A stretch of 64,000 nt of DNA from Serratia proteamaculans (GTDB lineage: Bacteria; Pseudomonadota; Gammaproteobacteria; Enterobacterales; Enterobacteriaceae). Location: NCBI RefSeq assembly GCF_013337185.1, contig NZ_SWDE01000001.1, positions 1,364,001-1,428,000 of the forward strand, written 5' to 3'. Position numbers and translations under genes: made by a program. Below the pieces are notes generated by a model. It made no database searches, was not told the DNA's origin, and was given only the letters and a program-made list of their open reading frames with translations. Shown here piece by piece: positions 44,040-53,241 of this stretch. The first letter of the stretch is position 1; every line of letters starts with the position of its first letter.

Positions 44040-44129
44040 CACCACATCATTCCCATAAAAAGCAAACGATTACCTTAGCCGAAAGCCGATAATCCGCCTA
44101 TCCCTTTCTCAACCTCAACCAACTGGGGC

Positions 44130-44146
44130 ATTAAGGTTTTCTTAAG
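44130..44146 (+). promoter_or_regulatory. PmrA (BasR) box upstream of the PAP2 pair
   Basis: ATTAAG-GTTTT-CTTAAG matches the PmrA consensus YTTAAK-N5-YTTAAK except for the first base. An A+T-rich -10-like ATTATT follows near 44152. E. coli ybjG is known to be activated by BasSR and PhoPQ, so this box probably drives both PAP2 genes in response to cationic peptides, iron or low magnesium. Confidence 0.7.
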
Positions 44147-44176
44147 ACAGAATTATTACAGTGACATCATCCATTA

Positions 44177-44929
44177 ATGTCACCGAGCCTGCGTGTGAAC
44201 CTAAAACCTTCATTAAATCAATCCTCAACAACACCCCAAATTAAGACTAACGCCCTTTACTCCCTGCCGGCATCCTTTTACCGTTGGCAGGTTTTTGGAT
44301 TGGTAGTCAGTGGTTTGTTGTTCCTTTGGCTGTCGCGTAACGAACAACTGGACTGGGCTGTCAGCAACTACTGGTTCGACGCCGCCAGCGGGCATTTCCC
44401 CTGGCAGAACAATCACTGGCTGGACTTGATTAACCACCGCCTGCTGAAAATTGGCGTGATTACCGGTGCGGTGCTGGCGCTGTTTTGGGGCATTTACCGC
44501 CGTAACCCGCGCATGATCGTCACCATGTTGCTGATCGGTATTGGCCCACTGGTGGTCGGCATTCTTAAAGCCACCAGCGCACATTCCTGCCCATGGGATT
44601 TGATCGAATACGGCGGCAAGGCAATGTCCTACCCGCTGTTCGGCGCAATCCCGGCAGAGCCCGGGCCGGGCCGTTGCTTCCCTGGTGGCCATGCCTCCAG
44701 CGGTTTTGCGGTGATGGCGCTGTTTTTCCTGTTTTATCCGCAACGCCCGCGCCTGGCTTACTGGTGCTGGTTCGGCGGTATTGCGCTCGGCATGCTGATG
44801 GGTTTTGGTCAGGTAATGCGTGGAGCACATTTTCTTACCCATAACCTGTGGGCGGGTTGGTGGGTTTGGCTCAGCCAACTGGCTGTTTATTGGATGGTGA
44901 GCGGGTATCTCCGCCGCAAGACAAGGTAA
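44177..44929 (+). CDS. PAP2-superfamily membrane phosphatase
   Basis: This 250-residue inner-membrane protein has about six helices. PAP2 motifs are recognisable: motif 1 as KATSAHSCPWDL, where Cys replaces the usual Arg of Kx6RP, motif 2 as PGGHASSGF, and motif 3 as MRGAHFLTH with its catalytic His. The CPWDL...YGG arrangement suggests a known PAP2 subfamily rather than loss of function (from memory). Likely substrates are lipid A, phosphatidylglycerol-phosphate or undecaprenyl phosphates, not decidable here. It is the first gene of a two-gene operon with ybjG, 5 bp apart, behind a PmrA-type box. No convincing ribosome site precedes the ATG; a GTG at 44195 is an alternative. Confidence 0.82.
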   Translation: MSPSLRVNLKPSLNQSSTTPQIKTNALYSLPASFYRWQVFGLVVSGLLFLWLSRNEQLDWAVSNYWFDAASGHFPWQNNHWLDLINHRLLKIGVITGAVLALFWGIYRRNPRMIVTMLLIGIGPLVVGILKATSAHSCPWDLIEYGGKAMSYPLFGAIPAEPGPGRCFPGGHASSGFAVMALFFLFYPQRPRLAYWCWFGGIALGMLMGFGQVMRGAHFLTHNLWAGWWVWLSQLAVYWMVSGYLRRKTR

Positions 44930-44934
44930 ATATT

Positions 44935-45540
44935 ATGGAGCAATTGAATTATTTTCTTTTCGCCTGGATCAACGCGACCCCGGCGTCCCCCGAGTGGTTG
45001 ATTGATGTCGCCACCTTTTTGGCCCGCGATCTGATCGCTATCGTACCTATGCTGATCGTTGGACTATGGCTGTGGGGGCCGCAGAATCAACTGGTATCGC
45101 AGCGTCAAGTGGTGGCCAAGACGACAATTGCTCTGCTGTTCGCCATGCTTGCCTCCGCGACCATTGGCATGCTGCTGCCGCACGAACGGCCGTTTGTGGC
45201 CGGTGTCGGTTATACCTTCCTGGCGCATGCGCCGGACAGCTCCTTCCCCAGCGATCACGGTACCGCCATCTTCACTTTCGCTCTGGCCTTTTTGTTCTGG
45301 CATCGGGTCTGGTCAGGCATTTTATTGCTGGCTGTCGCGGTCGGCATTGCCTGGTCGCGCGTCTATCTGGGCGTACACTGGCCGCTGGATATGGTAGGTG
45401 GCTTCCTGGTCGGCCTGGTCGGTTGCCTGTTTGCTCAATTGGTATGGAACCTGTTTGGCGATAGTATTGCCGACAAGCTGACGCGCCTGTACCGCTTCCT
45501 GTTCGCCTTCCCGATCCGCAAGGGCTGGGTGAAAGAGTAA
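44935..45540 (+). CDS. ybjG: Undecaprenyl-diphosphatase YbjG
   Basis: YbjG dephosphorylates undecaprenyl pyrophosphate on the periplasmic side, recycling the lipid carrier for peptidoglycan and O-antigen and conferring bacitracin tolerance. The 201 residues begin MEQLNYFLFAWINATPASPEW. PAP2 motifs are PHERPFV within the first, SSFPSDHGTAIFTFALAF for the second and WSRVYLGVHWPLDMVGGF for the third. The C-terminus FAFPIRKGWVKE matches E. coli YbjG. Overlapping longer open frames upstream lie inside the first PAP2 gene. The pair probably shares transcription from the PmrA-type promoter. Confidence 0.95.
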   Translation: MEQLNYFLFAWINATPASPEWLIDVATFLARDLIAIVPMLIVGLWLWGPQNQLVSQRQVVAKTTIALLFAMLASATIGMLLPHERPFVAGVGYTFLAHAPDSSFPSDHGTAIFTFALAFLFWHRVWSGILLLAVAVGIAWSRVYLGVHWPLDMVGGFLVGLVGCLFAQLVWNLFGDSIADKLTRLYRFLFAFPIRKGWVKE

Positions 45541-45552
45541 GCCTGTATTTTG

Positions 45553-45574
45553 GCCGGGGCGGCTCCGCCCCGGC
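45553..45574. terminator. GC-rich hairpin between ybjG and the mutarotase-like gene
   Basis: GCCGGGGCGG (45553-45562) and CCGCCCCGGC (45565-45574) form a 10-bp stem between two convergent stop codons, two bases from one of them. It has no T-tract but is the only terminator-like structure for either gene. Confidence 0.7.
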
Positions 45575-45576
45575 TG

Positions 45577-46419
45577 TCACACTACCCCGGTTACCACACA
45601 GAACTCTCGCGTTTTCCCCGCCCCGATCATCATTCTCGAGCGCTCACTTTGCCCTTGCGGACTGCAGGTTGCCGGCTGAATGAACCTGAACAGGCGCTGA
45701 TTTCCCTGCTGTGTCATGCGGCGCAGGCCATAATTGAACTGCTCGGTGGAGAAACGCGTAACATATCGCCTCCCTTTCGACGCCAACATATAGAACTCGG
45801 CCTGATCAACATACAGTGACAAATCGTCCGAGTACTGTAGCCCTTCTTCGGTGACACTTCCCGGTGGCATCAGCGCTGGCGTCGGCAAGTTCTGCCTGAA
45901 CACCGCCGCAGGAATACAGCCGTAATTAAGCTGGCAAACATAACTTAGCGGCAGCGGGTGGTCGGCAAGATTGGTGATTTGCATATCAATGGAGAATTGA
46001 GCACTCTCCGCCGTTAAACGGACCGCCGGACGCAGCCGACAACGTTGATGGGCAGATTCCCCACTGCCGTATAGCGTCAGCGTATCGCCCTCAACCTGCA
46101 ACCAGACAAGCTGCATGTCTGATAATAAACCGCCCTGGGGTGACCAGGGTGAATGAAAGGCCACACTGCTCTCCGGTTTGCCCCCTAACGTTTTGACACT
46201 GCGACGGCCCGACTTCAACGAGTAGCCATCAAAATCAGCATCCCAGATCGTCAGCGCGCGGTAGGGCAATAGGCGCAATGAGCCACGGCTGTTTGCCAGT
46301 GTCAGCATCGGCCCTGCAGCAGCACAGTTAAAGGCCGTGACTACAAAATCCGCATTGCGGAAAACTTCATACGGTTGCGCTCCAAACTGTTCTGGCGCCA
46401 AATTTATTATCATATCCAT
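45577..46419 (-). CDS. DUF4432-like mutarotase homologue, candidate DeoR regulon member
   Basis: I place this 280-residue protein in the aldose-1-epimerase-like DUF4432 group from the N-terminal LRLLPYRALTIWDADFDGYSLKS, the central FSIDMQITNLADHPLPLSYVCQLNYG and the C-terminal GAGKTREFCVVTG. The middle segment that in typical members carries GGFLLHCG and HGELPNA is not recognisable; the protein reads FHSPWSPQGGLLSDMQLVWL there, so catalysis is uncertain. Salmonella DeoM, a deoxyribose mutarotase, is a precedent for such a gene in deoxyribose use. It is divergent from deoC, with DeoR-type operators between them. The ATG at 46419 follows AGGGGG. Confidence 0.65.
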   Translation of the reverse strand: MDMIINLAPEQFGAQPYEVFRNADFVVTAFNCAAAGPMLTLANSRGSLRLLPYRALTIWDADFDGYSLKSGRRSVKTLGGKPESSVAFHSPWSPQGGLLSDMQLVWLQVEGDTLTLYGSGESAHQRCRLRPAVRLTAESAQFSIDMQITNLADHPLPLSYVCQLNYGCIPAAVFRQNLPTPALMPPGSVTEEGLQYSDDLSLYVDQAEFYMLASKGRRYVTRFSTEQFNYGLRRMTQQGNQRLFRFIQPATCSPQGQSERSRMMIGAGKTREFCVVTGVV

Positions 46420-46469
46420 GCTTTCCCCCTGGGTGTTCACGCGAGTTATCCCGCGACCAACGCCTAAAA

Positions 46470-46485
46470 TGTTACTTAAATAACA
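46470..46485. promoter_or_regulatory. DeoR-type operator on the mutarotase side
   Basis: TGTTACTTAAATAACA is a perfect palindrome except for its central bases and keeps both TGTTA/TAACA half-sites of the E. coli DeoR operator TGTTAGAATTCTAACA. It lies 51 bp before the mutarotase-like start. A weaker relative, TGTTATACGTTAAACA, sits at 46500-46515. Confidence 0.75.
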
Positions 46486-46575
46486 TTTATCTCACCCCAT
46501 GTTATACGTTAAACAGCCAAAAAACGATGATCTGGCATTCATTTTTAAACACCACTAGGTTTATCGCCGATGAAA

Positions 46576-46591
46576 TGTTATTATTCTAACA
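46576..46591. promoter_or_regulatory. DeoR-type operator on the deoC side
   Basis: TGTTATTATTCTAACA matches the DeoR operator consensus at 14 of 16 positions and lies 44 bp before the deoC start. With the site at 46470-46485 it forms a pair 106 bp apart, suited to DeoR octamer looping. Confidence 0.85.
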
Positions 46592-46634
46592 TTACTCACA
46601 TCCTGCTTTGATAAAACCTTAATAAGGAATCGAG

Positions 46635-47315
46635 ATGACTACCGAAAACATTGATTACGCCCGCTATGTCGATCACACCCTGCTGGCGATGGATGCCACT
46701 GAAGAGCAAATCGCCAAACTCTGTGAAGAAGCACAACAGCACAACTTCTACGCTGTCTGCGTTAACTCTGGTTACGTGCCATTGGCTGCGCACCTGCTGC
46801 AAGAAAGCGAAGTGAAAATCTGCTCGGTGATTGGTTTCCCACTGGGTGCCGGTCTGACAGTAACCAAAGCTTTCGAAGCTAAAGCGGCGATTGCTGCCGG
46901 CGCGCAGGAAATTGACATGGTGATCAACGTGGGTTGGCTGAAAAGCGGCCTGCTGGATGAAGTTAAAGCCGACATCGCCGCAGTGCGCGAGGTTTGCGCG
47001 GCGATCCCGTTGAAGGTAATATTGGAAACCTGCCTGCTCAGCGATGCGCAGATCGTTCAGGTTTGTGAAATGTGTCGCGAACTCGATGTGGCCTTCGTTA
47101 AAACCTCTACCGGCTTCAGCACCGGCGGTGCTCGTGAAGAGCACGTCAAACTGATGCGCGCAACGGTGGGCAGCGAGATGGGTGTTAAAGCATCCGGCGC
47201 CGTGCGCGATCGCGCAACCGCCGAGAAGATGATCAAAGCAGGTGCAACTCGTATCGGCACCAGCTCTGGCGTAGCAATCGTTTCCGGTGATCAGGCTGCT
47301 ACCGGCAGCTACTGA
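46635..47315 (+). CDS. deoC: Deoxyribose-phosphate aldolase DeoC
   Basis: DeoC cleaves 2-deoxyribose 5-phosphate to glyceraldehyde 3-phosphate and acetaldehyde, allowing growth on deoxynucleosides. The 226 residues are of the short bacterial class. [14 protein letters not shown] opens the TIM barrel, the Schiff-base Lys156 is in [13 protein letters not shown], and VKASGAVRD and GTSSGVAIV complete the phosphate site. TAAGGAATCGAG precedes the ATG. Unlike E. coli, where deoC heads deoCABD, here it stands alone beside its regulator deoR. Confidence 0.96.
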   Translation: MTTENIDYARYVDHTLLAMDATEEQIAKLCEEAQQHNFYAVCVNSGYVPLAAHLLQESEVKICSVIGFPLGAGLTVTKAFEAKAAIAAGAQEIDMVINVGWLKSGLLDEVKADIAAVREVCAAIPLKVILETCLLSDAQIVQVCEMCRELDVAFVKTSTGFSTGGAREEHVKLMRATVGSEMGVKASGAVRDRATAEKMIKAGATRIGTSSGVAIVSGDQAATGSY

Positions 47316-47359
47316 TAACCTGAGGCGTCTGGGTTCCGGGCGCACGCCGAGATAATCTG

Positions 47360-47410
47360 ATGCGGGGTAATAAGTTCAGCCGATGGCTGGACCGCTATTA
47401 CCCCGCATTT
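47360..47410 (+). terminator. Long hairpin between deoC and deoR
   Basis: ATGCGGGGTAATA (47360-47372) pairs perfectly with TATTACCCCGCAT (47396-47408); inside it, CAGCC-GAT-GGCTG forms a second stem. A short TTT follows. It is probably the deoC terminator or an attenuator before deoR. Confidence 0.75.
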
Positions 47411-47460
47411 GTGTGTTCAGCCCTGGAGAAACTCTCTTAACCCTGTGGGAAGACAGACTG

Positions 47461-48225
47461 ATGGAAACGCGGCGCGAAGAACGTATCAATCGATTAGTCC
47501 AGGCGTTAAAGCGCTCTGACAAGATCCACTTAAAAGAAGCCGCCGTCCTGTTGGGCGTGTCAGAAATGACGATTCGCCGCGATCTCAGCGCTGAACCGGC
47601 GGCCGTGGTGCTGCTGGGCGGTTACGTGGTGGCCGATCCGCGCAGTAACGGTGTGACCCACTATTTTGTTTCCGACCAAAAAGCCAAGCAGGTCACGGAG
47701 AAACGCCGTATCGGCCTGCTCGCCGCGCAGCTTATCAGCGAAAACGACACCGTATTTTTCGATTGTGGCACCACCACGCCGGCGATCATCGACGCTATCG
47801 CTGACGATCTGGTCTTCACTGCGATTTGCCACTCGCTCAATACCTTCCTGGCGTTACAGGACAAACCGAACTGCAAGGTGATCCTGTGCGGCGGGGAATT
47901 CAAACCGAACAACTACATTTTCACCGCCGTCGGCCGCCACAGCGAACTTGATCATATCTGTCCCAATATCGCCTTTATCTCCGCAGCCGGCTTGAGCCTG
48001 CAGCATGGCGCAACCTGCTTTAACTTTGATGAACTGGAGATGAAGCACCGGGCGATAGCAATGTCACAACAAAAAATCCTGGTGGCCGACCACAGTAAAT
48101 TCGGTAAAACCAAACCTGCCTGCATCGGGTTATTGACCCAATTCGATCGGGTGATCACCGATCGCCAGCCCGACGCGGAATTTGCGGAATTTTTCAGCGA
48201 AAACGCGATCGCCATTCGTTTTTAA
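47461..48225 (+). CDS. deoR: Deoxyribose operon repressor DeoR
   Basis: DeoR represses deoxynucleoside catabolism genes and is inactivated by deoxyribose 5-phosphate, the DeoC substrate. The 254 residues begin METRREERINRLVQALKRS with an N-terminal helix-turn-helix (LKEAAVLLGVSEMTIRRDL, about 25-43). The C-terminal sugar-phosphate-binding domain has DCGTTTPAI, CGGEF and VADHSKFGK. Similarity to E. coli DeoR runs end to end. A frame continues upstream to 47383 but covers the hairpin. It probably binds the operators at 46470 and 46576. A possible terminator, CCGTCGACC facing GGTCGGCGG, follows near 48237-48257. Confidence 0.95.
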   Translation: METRREERINRLVQALKRSDKIHLKEAAVLLGVSEMTIRRDLSAEPAAVVLLGGYVVADPRSNGVTHYFVSDQKAKQVTEKRRIGLLAAQLISENDTVFFDCGTTTPAIIDAIADDLVFTAICHSLNTFLALQDKPNCKVILCGGEFKPNNYIFTAVGRHSELDHICPNIAFISAAGLSLQHGATCFNFDELEMKHRAIAMSQQKILVADHSKFGKTKPACIGLLTQFDRVITDRQPDAEFAEFFSENAIAIRF

Positions 48226-49194
48226 TCTGCACCCTGCCGTCGACCCCGGTCGGCGGAGCTCCTCAATCCCCCTTCTATCCCGGCAAGATATTGAACAAAT
48301 AATGCGCAATTGATTCGATTGTTTTATTATCCCTACCCGAAAGCAGGTTAATAAATTGAAACAGTTCTGCAGGCTTATTCCTTCTGCACGGATAAATCTT
48401 ACTCAATATTACTTTCGTACTCTGCATAACAGCGCTTTTATATGATAAATAGCAGTGACGTCCGCACGATAAATATCAACAATTGCGCAACTAACAAGCT
48501 TTAAATATAACCAATCCGGCTTATTTATATGATGAATGATTAAGCATTTTTATCCGCTAGCCACTTAACTAGTTTACCCACGTTATTAGCTGGATATTCA
48601 TAACAAACATTTTAAAAACAATAAGTTATATATGATTTAACTTTAAAACGTAATGTGATCTACGTCACTAAAACCGCTTAATCCGGGTTTTTAGCTAGAT
48701 CCAAACCCACGCTTAAAATATATTGCTCGACTTGCTGATAACGGCAGCGTTTTATCTGGTTACAGATTGTTCATACCAGATAAACTCTGAAACATTGATG
48801 AGAGCGCGTTCAGCACGAAATTTTACACAAGTGCGCAACATATGCATGAAAAACCAATATAAAAGCAGTTAGCCGCACACATTACGCATTTGAGAGCATG
48901 ATCACGGTTGTTTCTACTGTAAATCGTTATCTTGCCGCCAACGAAAATCGGCAGGCAATGACCTTCCGGCAGCAGTACCGATACGATGCCCTCTACAGGC
49001 TAAATATCATTTGATTAATTATCCGGCACCGCTGCCAAGGGTAATTAGCCTATTAAATAACCAGGGGGACGCCAACACTCCCCGCAAGCAACATCTGATT
49101 CTTACCGATGCCGCCATCTGATATTGCGTCATTCGGATTTAACCTTAAGTTTTGCCTTTAATTTTAAATTAGCGTGTTCACTTCGGAGATATTT
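48226..49194. other. 969-bp A+T-rich intergenic region upstream of sdaC
   Basis: No gene was recognised here. The first half is very A+T-rich. A CRP site (48654-48669) and an inverted repeat TATCTGGT...ACCAGATA (48753-48782) are the clear features. If the sdaC promoter is at the CRP site, the mRNA leader would be about 470 nt, long enough for regulation or a small RNA. E. coli sdaC is activated by CRP and Lrp; A+T-rich flanks fit Lrp or H-NS binding (inference). Confidence 0.5.
48654..48669 (+). promoter_or_regulatory. CRP binding site upstream of sdaC
   Basis: TGTGA-TCTACG-TCACT matches TGTGA-N6-TCACA at 9 of 10 conserved bases. It fits the known CRP control of sdaCB in E. coli, although it is 525 bp before the start codon. 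Confidence 0.7.
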
Positions 49195-50490
49195 ATGGAC
49201 ACTACACAGACCGGCACCATTGCCTCTGCGGCTTCTGGCTCTACCAGTACCTGGCGTAAAACCGACACCATGTGGATGTTGGGCCTGTACGGCACCGCGA
49301 TTGGCGCGGGCGTTTTGTTCCTGCCAATCAACGCCGGTATCGGTGGTTTGATCCCCCTGATTATCATGGCCATCATTGCGTTCCCGATGACCTTCTTTGC
49401 TCACCGTGGCCTGTGCCGCTTCGTTCTCTCCGGTAAAAACGCCGGTGAAAACATCACCGAAGTGGTTGAAGAACACTTTGGTATCAGCGCCGGTAAGCTG
49501 ATCACCCTGCTTTACTTCTTTGCCATTTACCCCATTTTGTTGGTTTACAGCGTCGCCATTACCAACACCGTCGACAGCTTTATTACCCACCAATTGGGTA
49601 TGACTTCGCCGCCACGTGCCATTCTGTCGCTGATCCTGATTGTCGGCCTGATGACCATCGTGCGTTTCGGCGAGCAGGCTATCGTGAAGACCATGAGTAT
49701 CCTGGTGTTCCCGTTTGTCGCCGTGCTGATGCTGCTGGCCCTGTACCTGATCCCGAACTGGAGCACCGCCATCTTCGAGAACGTTTCCCTGTCCGGCGCA
49801 GGCACGGGTATGGGTCATGGTCTGGTTGTCACGCTGTGGCTGGCTATCCCGGTGATGGTGTTCTCCTTCAACCATTCACCTATTATCTCCGCGTTCGCGG
49901 TGGCCAAGCGTGAAGAGTACGGTCAGGAAGAAGCAGAGAAGAAATGCTCTCGCATTCTGGGCTTCGCTCACATCATGATGGTGTTGACCGTAATGTTCTT
50001 CGTGTTCAGCTGCGTGCTGAGCCTGTCGCCGGAAAACCTGGCGGAAGCCAAGGCGCAGAACATCTCCATTCTGTCTTACCTGGCTAACCACTTTAATAAC
50101 CCGATGATCGCCTACATCGCGCCGGTTATCGCCTTTATCGCCATCACCAAATCGTTCCTCGGTCACTACCTGGGCGCACGTGAAGGCTTTAACGGTCTGA
50201 TTGCCAAATCGATGAAGAGCCGCGGTAAAACCATCAGCACCAACAAGCTGAACCGTATCACCGCTCTGTTTATGCTGGTGACCACCTGGATTGTTGCGAC
50301 CCTGAACCCAAGCATCCTCGGCATGATCGAGAACATGGGTGGTCCAATCATCGCCATGCTGCTGTTCCTGATGCCGATGTACGCTATCCGTAAAGTGCCG
50401 GCCATGCGCAAATACAGCGGCCACATCAGTAACGTGTTCGTGGTAGTGATGGGCCTGATCGCCATCTCCGCAATCCTGTACAGCTTCTAA
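49195..50490 (+). CDS. sdaC: Serine/proton symporter SdaC
   Basis: SdaC is a high-capacity serine-specific proton symporter of the STP/HAAAP family in the inner membrane; in E. coli it also serves as a colicin V receptor. The 431 residues show about 11 membrane helices. [26 protein letters not shown] (about 20-45), [22 protein letters not shown] and [11 protein letters not shown] are near-identical to E. coli. The ATG follows GGAG. sdaB follows in the same operon, so serine is taken up and deaminated together. Confidence 0.97.
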   Translation: MDTTQTGTIASAASGSTSTWRKTDTMWMLGLYGTAIGAGVLFLPINAGIGGLIPLIIMAIIAFPMTFFAHRGLCRFVLSGKNAGENITEVVEEHFGISAGKLITLLYFFAIYPILLVYSVAITNTVDSFITHQLGMTSPPRAILSLILIVGLMTIVRFGEQAIVKTMSILVFPFVAVLMLLALYLIPNWSTAIFENVSLSGAGTGMGHGLVVTLWLAIPVMVFSFNHSPIISAFAVAKREEYGQEEAEKKCSRILGFAHIMMVLTVMFFVFSCVLSLSPENLAEAKAQNISILSYLANHFNNPMIAYIAPVIAFIAITKSFLGHYLGAREGFNGLIAKSMKSRGKTISTNKLNRITALFMLVTTWIVATLNPSILGMIENMGGPIIAMLLFLMPMYAIRKVPAMRKYSGHISNVFVVVMGLIAISAILYSF

Positions 50491-50498
50491 TCAAGACC

Positions 50499-50522
50499 AG
50501 CCGGCGCTACCTTGCGCCGGCT
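50499..50522 (+). terminator. Hairpin between sdaC and sdaB
   Basis: AGCCGGCGC (50499-50507) pairs with GCGCCGGCT (50514-50522), followed by TCTC. It may act as a partial terminator or an mRNA stabiliser between transporter and enzyme genes. Confidence 0.6.
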
Positions 50523-50581
50523 TCTCTGCACGACCCCCTTTCCTGCATTAACGCCTAACACCTGAAGAAGGAGGCGAGACC

Positions 50582-51949
50582 ATGGTCAGCGTTTTCGATA
50601 TTTTCAAAATTGGTATTGGCCCATCCAGCTCTCACACCGTCGGCCCGATGAAAGCCGGCAAGCTGTTTGTCGATGAATTGATTGCCAGCCAGCAGCTATT
50701 GGATACCACTCGCGTGGTGGTGGACGTCTACGGTTCGCTGTCACTGACCGGCAAAGGTCACCACACCGATATCGCGATTATTATGGGCCTGGCGGGTAAC
50801 CTGCCGCACGACGTTGATATCGACGGTATCGCCGGTTTTATCCGCGACGTTGAGCAACGCGGCCGCCTGCTGCTGGCCAAGGGCCACCACGAAGTGGATT
50901 TCCCGCTGCAAACCAGCATGAATTTCAACAGCGATAATCTGCCGCTGCATGAAAACGGCATGCGCATCAGCGCTTTCGCCGGTGAACAACTGTTACACAG
51001 CAAAACCTATTACTCGACCGGCGGCGGTTTTATCGTCGATGAAGAAAACTTCGGCCTGGCTGCGGCCAATCCGGTTCAAGTGCCCTTCCCGTTCAACTCG
51101 GCGCGAGACTTGCAGCAACACTGCAAAGATGCAGGTCTTTCACTGTCCGGCCTGGTGATGCAAAACGAATTGGCGCTGCACAGCAAAGCCGAGATCGACG
51201 CTCACTTCGCCGATGTCTGGCAGGTGATGCGCGCCGGTATCGAACGCGGTATGAACACCGAAGGCCTGTTGCCCGGCCCGATGAAGGTTCAGCGCCGCGC
51301 CGCGGCCCTGCGCCGCCTGCTGGTCACCGGTGACAAGAACAATATCGACCCAATGAACGTGGTCGACTGGATCAACATGTTCGCCTTTGCCGTCAATGAA
51401 GAAAACGCTGCTGGTGGCCGTGTAGTCACCGCTCCGACCAACGGCGCCTGTGGCATCATCCCGGCGGTGCTGGCCTATTACGACCAGTTTATTCGCCCGG
51501 TAAACCCTAACTCCTACAGCCGTTATTTCCTGACGTCCGGCGTGATCGGTGCGCTGTACAAGATGAACGCTTCAATCTCCGGTGCCGAAGTTGGCTGTCA
51601 GGGCGAGGTGGGCGTCGCCTGCTCAATGGCCGCAGCAGGGTTGGCAGAATTGATGGGCGGCAGCCCGGCACAGGTTTGTATCGCGGCGGAGATCGCCATG
51701 GAGCATCACCTGGGGCTAACCTGCGATCCGCTGGCCGGTCAGGTTCAGGTGCCCTGTATCGAACGTAACGCCATTTCCGCGGTGAAGGCGGTCAATGCCG
51801 CACGTATGGCGCTGCGCCGCACCAGTGAGCCGCGCGTGTGCCTGGATAAGGTGATCGAAACCATGTATGAAACGGGCAAAGACATGAACGCCAAGTACCG
51901 CGAGACATCGCAAGGTGGATTGGCGATCAAGGTAGTGGCCTGTAACTGA
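50582..51949 (+). CDS. sdaB: L-serine dehydratase (deaminase) SdaB
   Basis: SdaB converts L-serine to pyruvate and ammonia with an oxygen-sensitive 4Fe-4S cluster rather than PLP. The 455 residues match the fused alpha-beta enterobacterial type. [23 protein letters not shown] opens the beta domain, and the alpha domain holds the cluster Cys residues in [24 protein letters not shown] and [16 protein letters not shown]. sdaA and sdaB products are close paralogues; linkage to sdaC decides the name. AGGAGG precedes the ATG. Confidence 0.95.
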   Translation: MVSVFDIFKIGIGPSSSHTVGPMKAGKLFVDELIASQQLLDTTRVVVDVYGSLSLTGKGHHTDIAIIMGLAGNLPHDVDIDGIAGFIRDVEQRGRLLLAKGHHEVDFPLQTSMNFNSDNLPLHENGMRISAFAGEQLLHSKTYYSTGGGFIVDEENFGLAAANPVQVPFPFNSARDLQQHCKDAGLSLSGLVMQNELALHSKAEIDAHFADVWQVMRAGIERGMNTEGLLPGPMKVQRRAAALRRLLVTGDKNNIDPMNVVDWINMFAFAVNEENAAGGRVVTAPTNGACGIIPAVLAYYDQFIRPVNPNSYSRYFLTSGVIGALYKMNASISGAEVGCQGEVGVACSMAAAGLAELMGGSPAQVCIAAEIAMEHHLGLTCDPLAGQVQVPCIERNAISAVKAVNAARMALRRTSEPRVCLDKVIETMYETGKDMNAKYRETSQGGLAIKVVACN

Positions 51950-51950
51950 T

Positions 51951-51992
51951 AAAAAAGAGGGCGCAATCATCAATGACTGCGCCCTCCTGTTA
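51951..51992. terminator. Bidirectional terminator between sdaB and dacC
   Basis: GAGGGCGCA (51957-51965) and TGCGCCCTC (51978-51986) form a 9-bp stem. An A6 run before it gives leftward dacC transcripts a T-tract; the rightward tail is CTGTT. Confidence 0.85.
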
Positions 51993-52011
51993 AAGCTTAA
52001 TGCTGTAATCC

Positions 52012-53217
52012 TTAACCAAACACGCTACCGAACCACTGGGTCAGCTTCATCATCACCATGTCCCAGATGCGGCTGAAGAAGTTACCTTCTTTCACTTCCT
52101 GCATCGCCACCAGCGGGTATTGCTCAATGGTTTTGCCGTCGAGCTGGAAATCAATGGTGCCGACCACCTGATTTTTTGCCAACGGGGCTTCCAGCGTCGG
52201 CTGGTTCAGCTTGTAGCTGGCCTTCAGGTTTTTCATCTGCCCTTTCGGGATAGTGACGGCGGCATCTTTCGCTACGCCCAATGGTACTTCGCCGACGTCG
52301 CCAAACCACACTTTCTGGGTCACAAACGGCTTGTCAGTTTTGATTGGCGTGGCGGTTTCGTAGAAACGGAAGCCCCAGGTCAGCAGTTTCTCACTTTCAC
52401 TAAAGCGGATACGGTCGCTTGGCGCGCCCAGCACCACCGAGATCAAACGCATTGGGCCGTCGGTAGCAGAGGCCACCAAGTTATGCCCGGCGCCACCGGT
52501 ATAGCCGGTTTTGATGCCATCGACGCTCAGGTTGGTGCTCCACAACAGACGGTTGCGGTTAACCTGGCGAATTTTATTGAAGGTGAACTCTTTTTCTTTG
52601 TGCAGCGCGTATTCATCCGGCACATCGCGGATCAGTGCCTGGCTCAATAGCGCCATATCGCGGGCGGTGCTGTACTGCCCTTCCGCATCCAGGCCGTGCA
52701 CCGTCAGGAAATGGGTATTCTGCAGGCCCAGGGATTTAGCGTAGTTGTTCATCAAGCCAACAAACGAATCCTGGCTGCCCGCGACGTAATCGGCCAGTGC
52801 GATGCTGGCATCGTTACCCGACTGAATGACGATGCCCTTGTTCAGTTCCATCACCGGCACCTGATCGCCCGGTTTGATAAACATCAGCGAGGAGCCGCGC
52901 AGCGCCGGGTTGCCGGTCGCCCAGGCGTCCTTACCGACGGTCACCATATCCTCAGGTTTAATCTTGCCGGCCTTGATCGCCTGGCCGATCACATAGCTGG
53001 ACATGATCTTGGTCAGGCTGGCGGGGTCGAGACGGGTGTCGGCATTGCCTTCCGCCAGGATCTTACCGCTGTTGTAATCCATCAGCACGTAGGCCTTGGC
53101 GTCCACCTGCGGTGCCGCCGGCGCTTCAGCCGCCTGGACAACAGGCACGGCCAGCAACAGTATGCTGACGCTAAAAGTTAATTTTTTCAGAGTGGTAGGT
53201 AAGTTTCTTTTCATCAT
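52012..53217 (-). CDS. dacC: D-alanyl-D-alanine carboxypeptidase DacC (PBP6)
   Basis: DacC removes the terminal D-Ala from peptidoglycan pentapeptides. The 401 residues begin with a signal peptide ending [10 protein letters not shown]. Penicillin-binding motifs are SLTK (Ser67-Lys70), SGN in VIQSGNDAS and KTG in [12 protein letters not shown]-terminal beta domain follows (about 285-375), and the last 20 residues, [21 protein letters not shown], form the amphipathic membrane anchor. Similarity is highest to E. coli DacC rather than DacA (SWFG end and VNRNRLLWS). In E. coli dacC neighbours deoR and ybjG; here sdaCB lies between. Confidence 0.93.
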   Translation of the reverse strand: MMKRNLPTTLKKLTFSVSILLLAVPVVQAAEAPAAPQVDAKAYVLMDYNSGKILAEGNADTRLDPASLTKIMSSYVIGQAIKAGKIKPEDMVTVGKDAWATGNPALRGSSLMFIKPGDQVPVMELNKGIVIQSGNDASIALADYVAGSQDSFVGLMNNYAKSLGLQNTHFLTVHGLDAEGQYSTARDMALLSQALIRDVPDEYALHKEKEFTFNKIRQVNRNRLLWSTNLSVDGIKTGYTGGAGHNLVASATDGPMRLISVVLGAPSDRIRFSESEKLLTWGFRFYETATPIKTDKPFVTQKVWFGDVGEVPLGVAKDAAVTIPKGQMKNLKASYKLNQPTLEAPLAKNQVVGTIDFQLDGKTIEQYPLVAMQEVKEGNFFSRIWDMVMMKLTQWFGSVFG

Positions 53218-53241
53218 GACGTCGCCAGAGTGTCCATTCAA

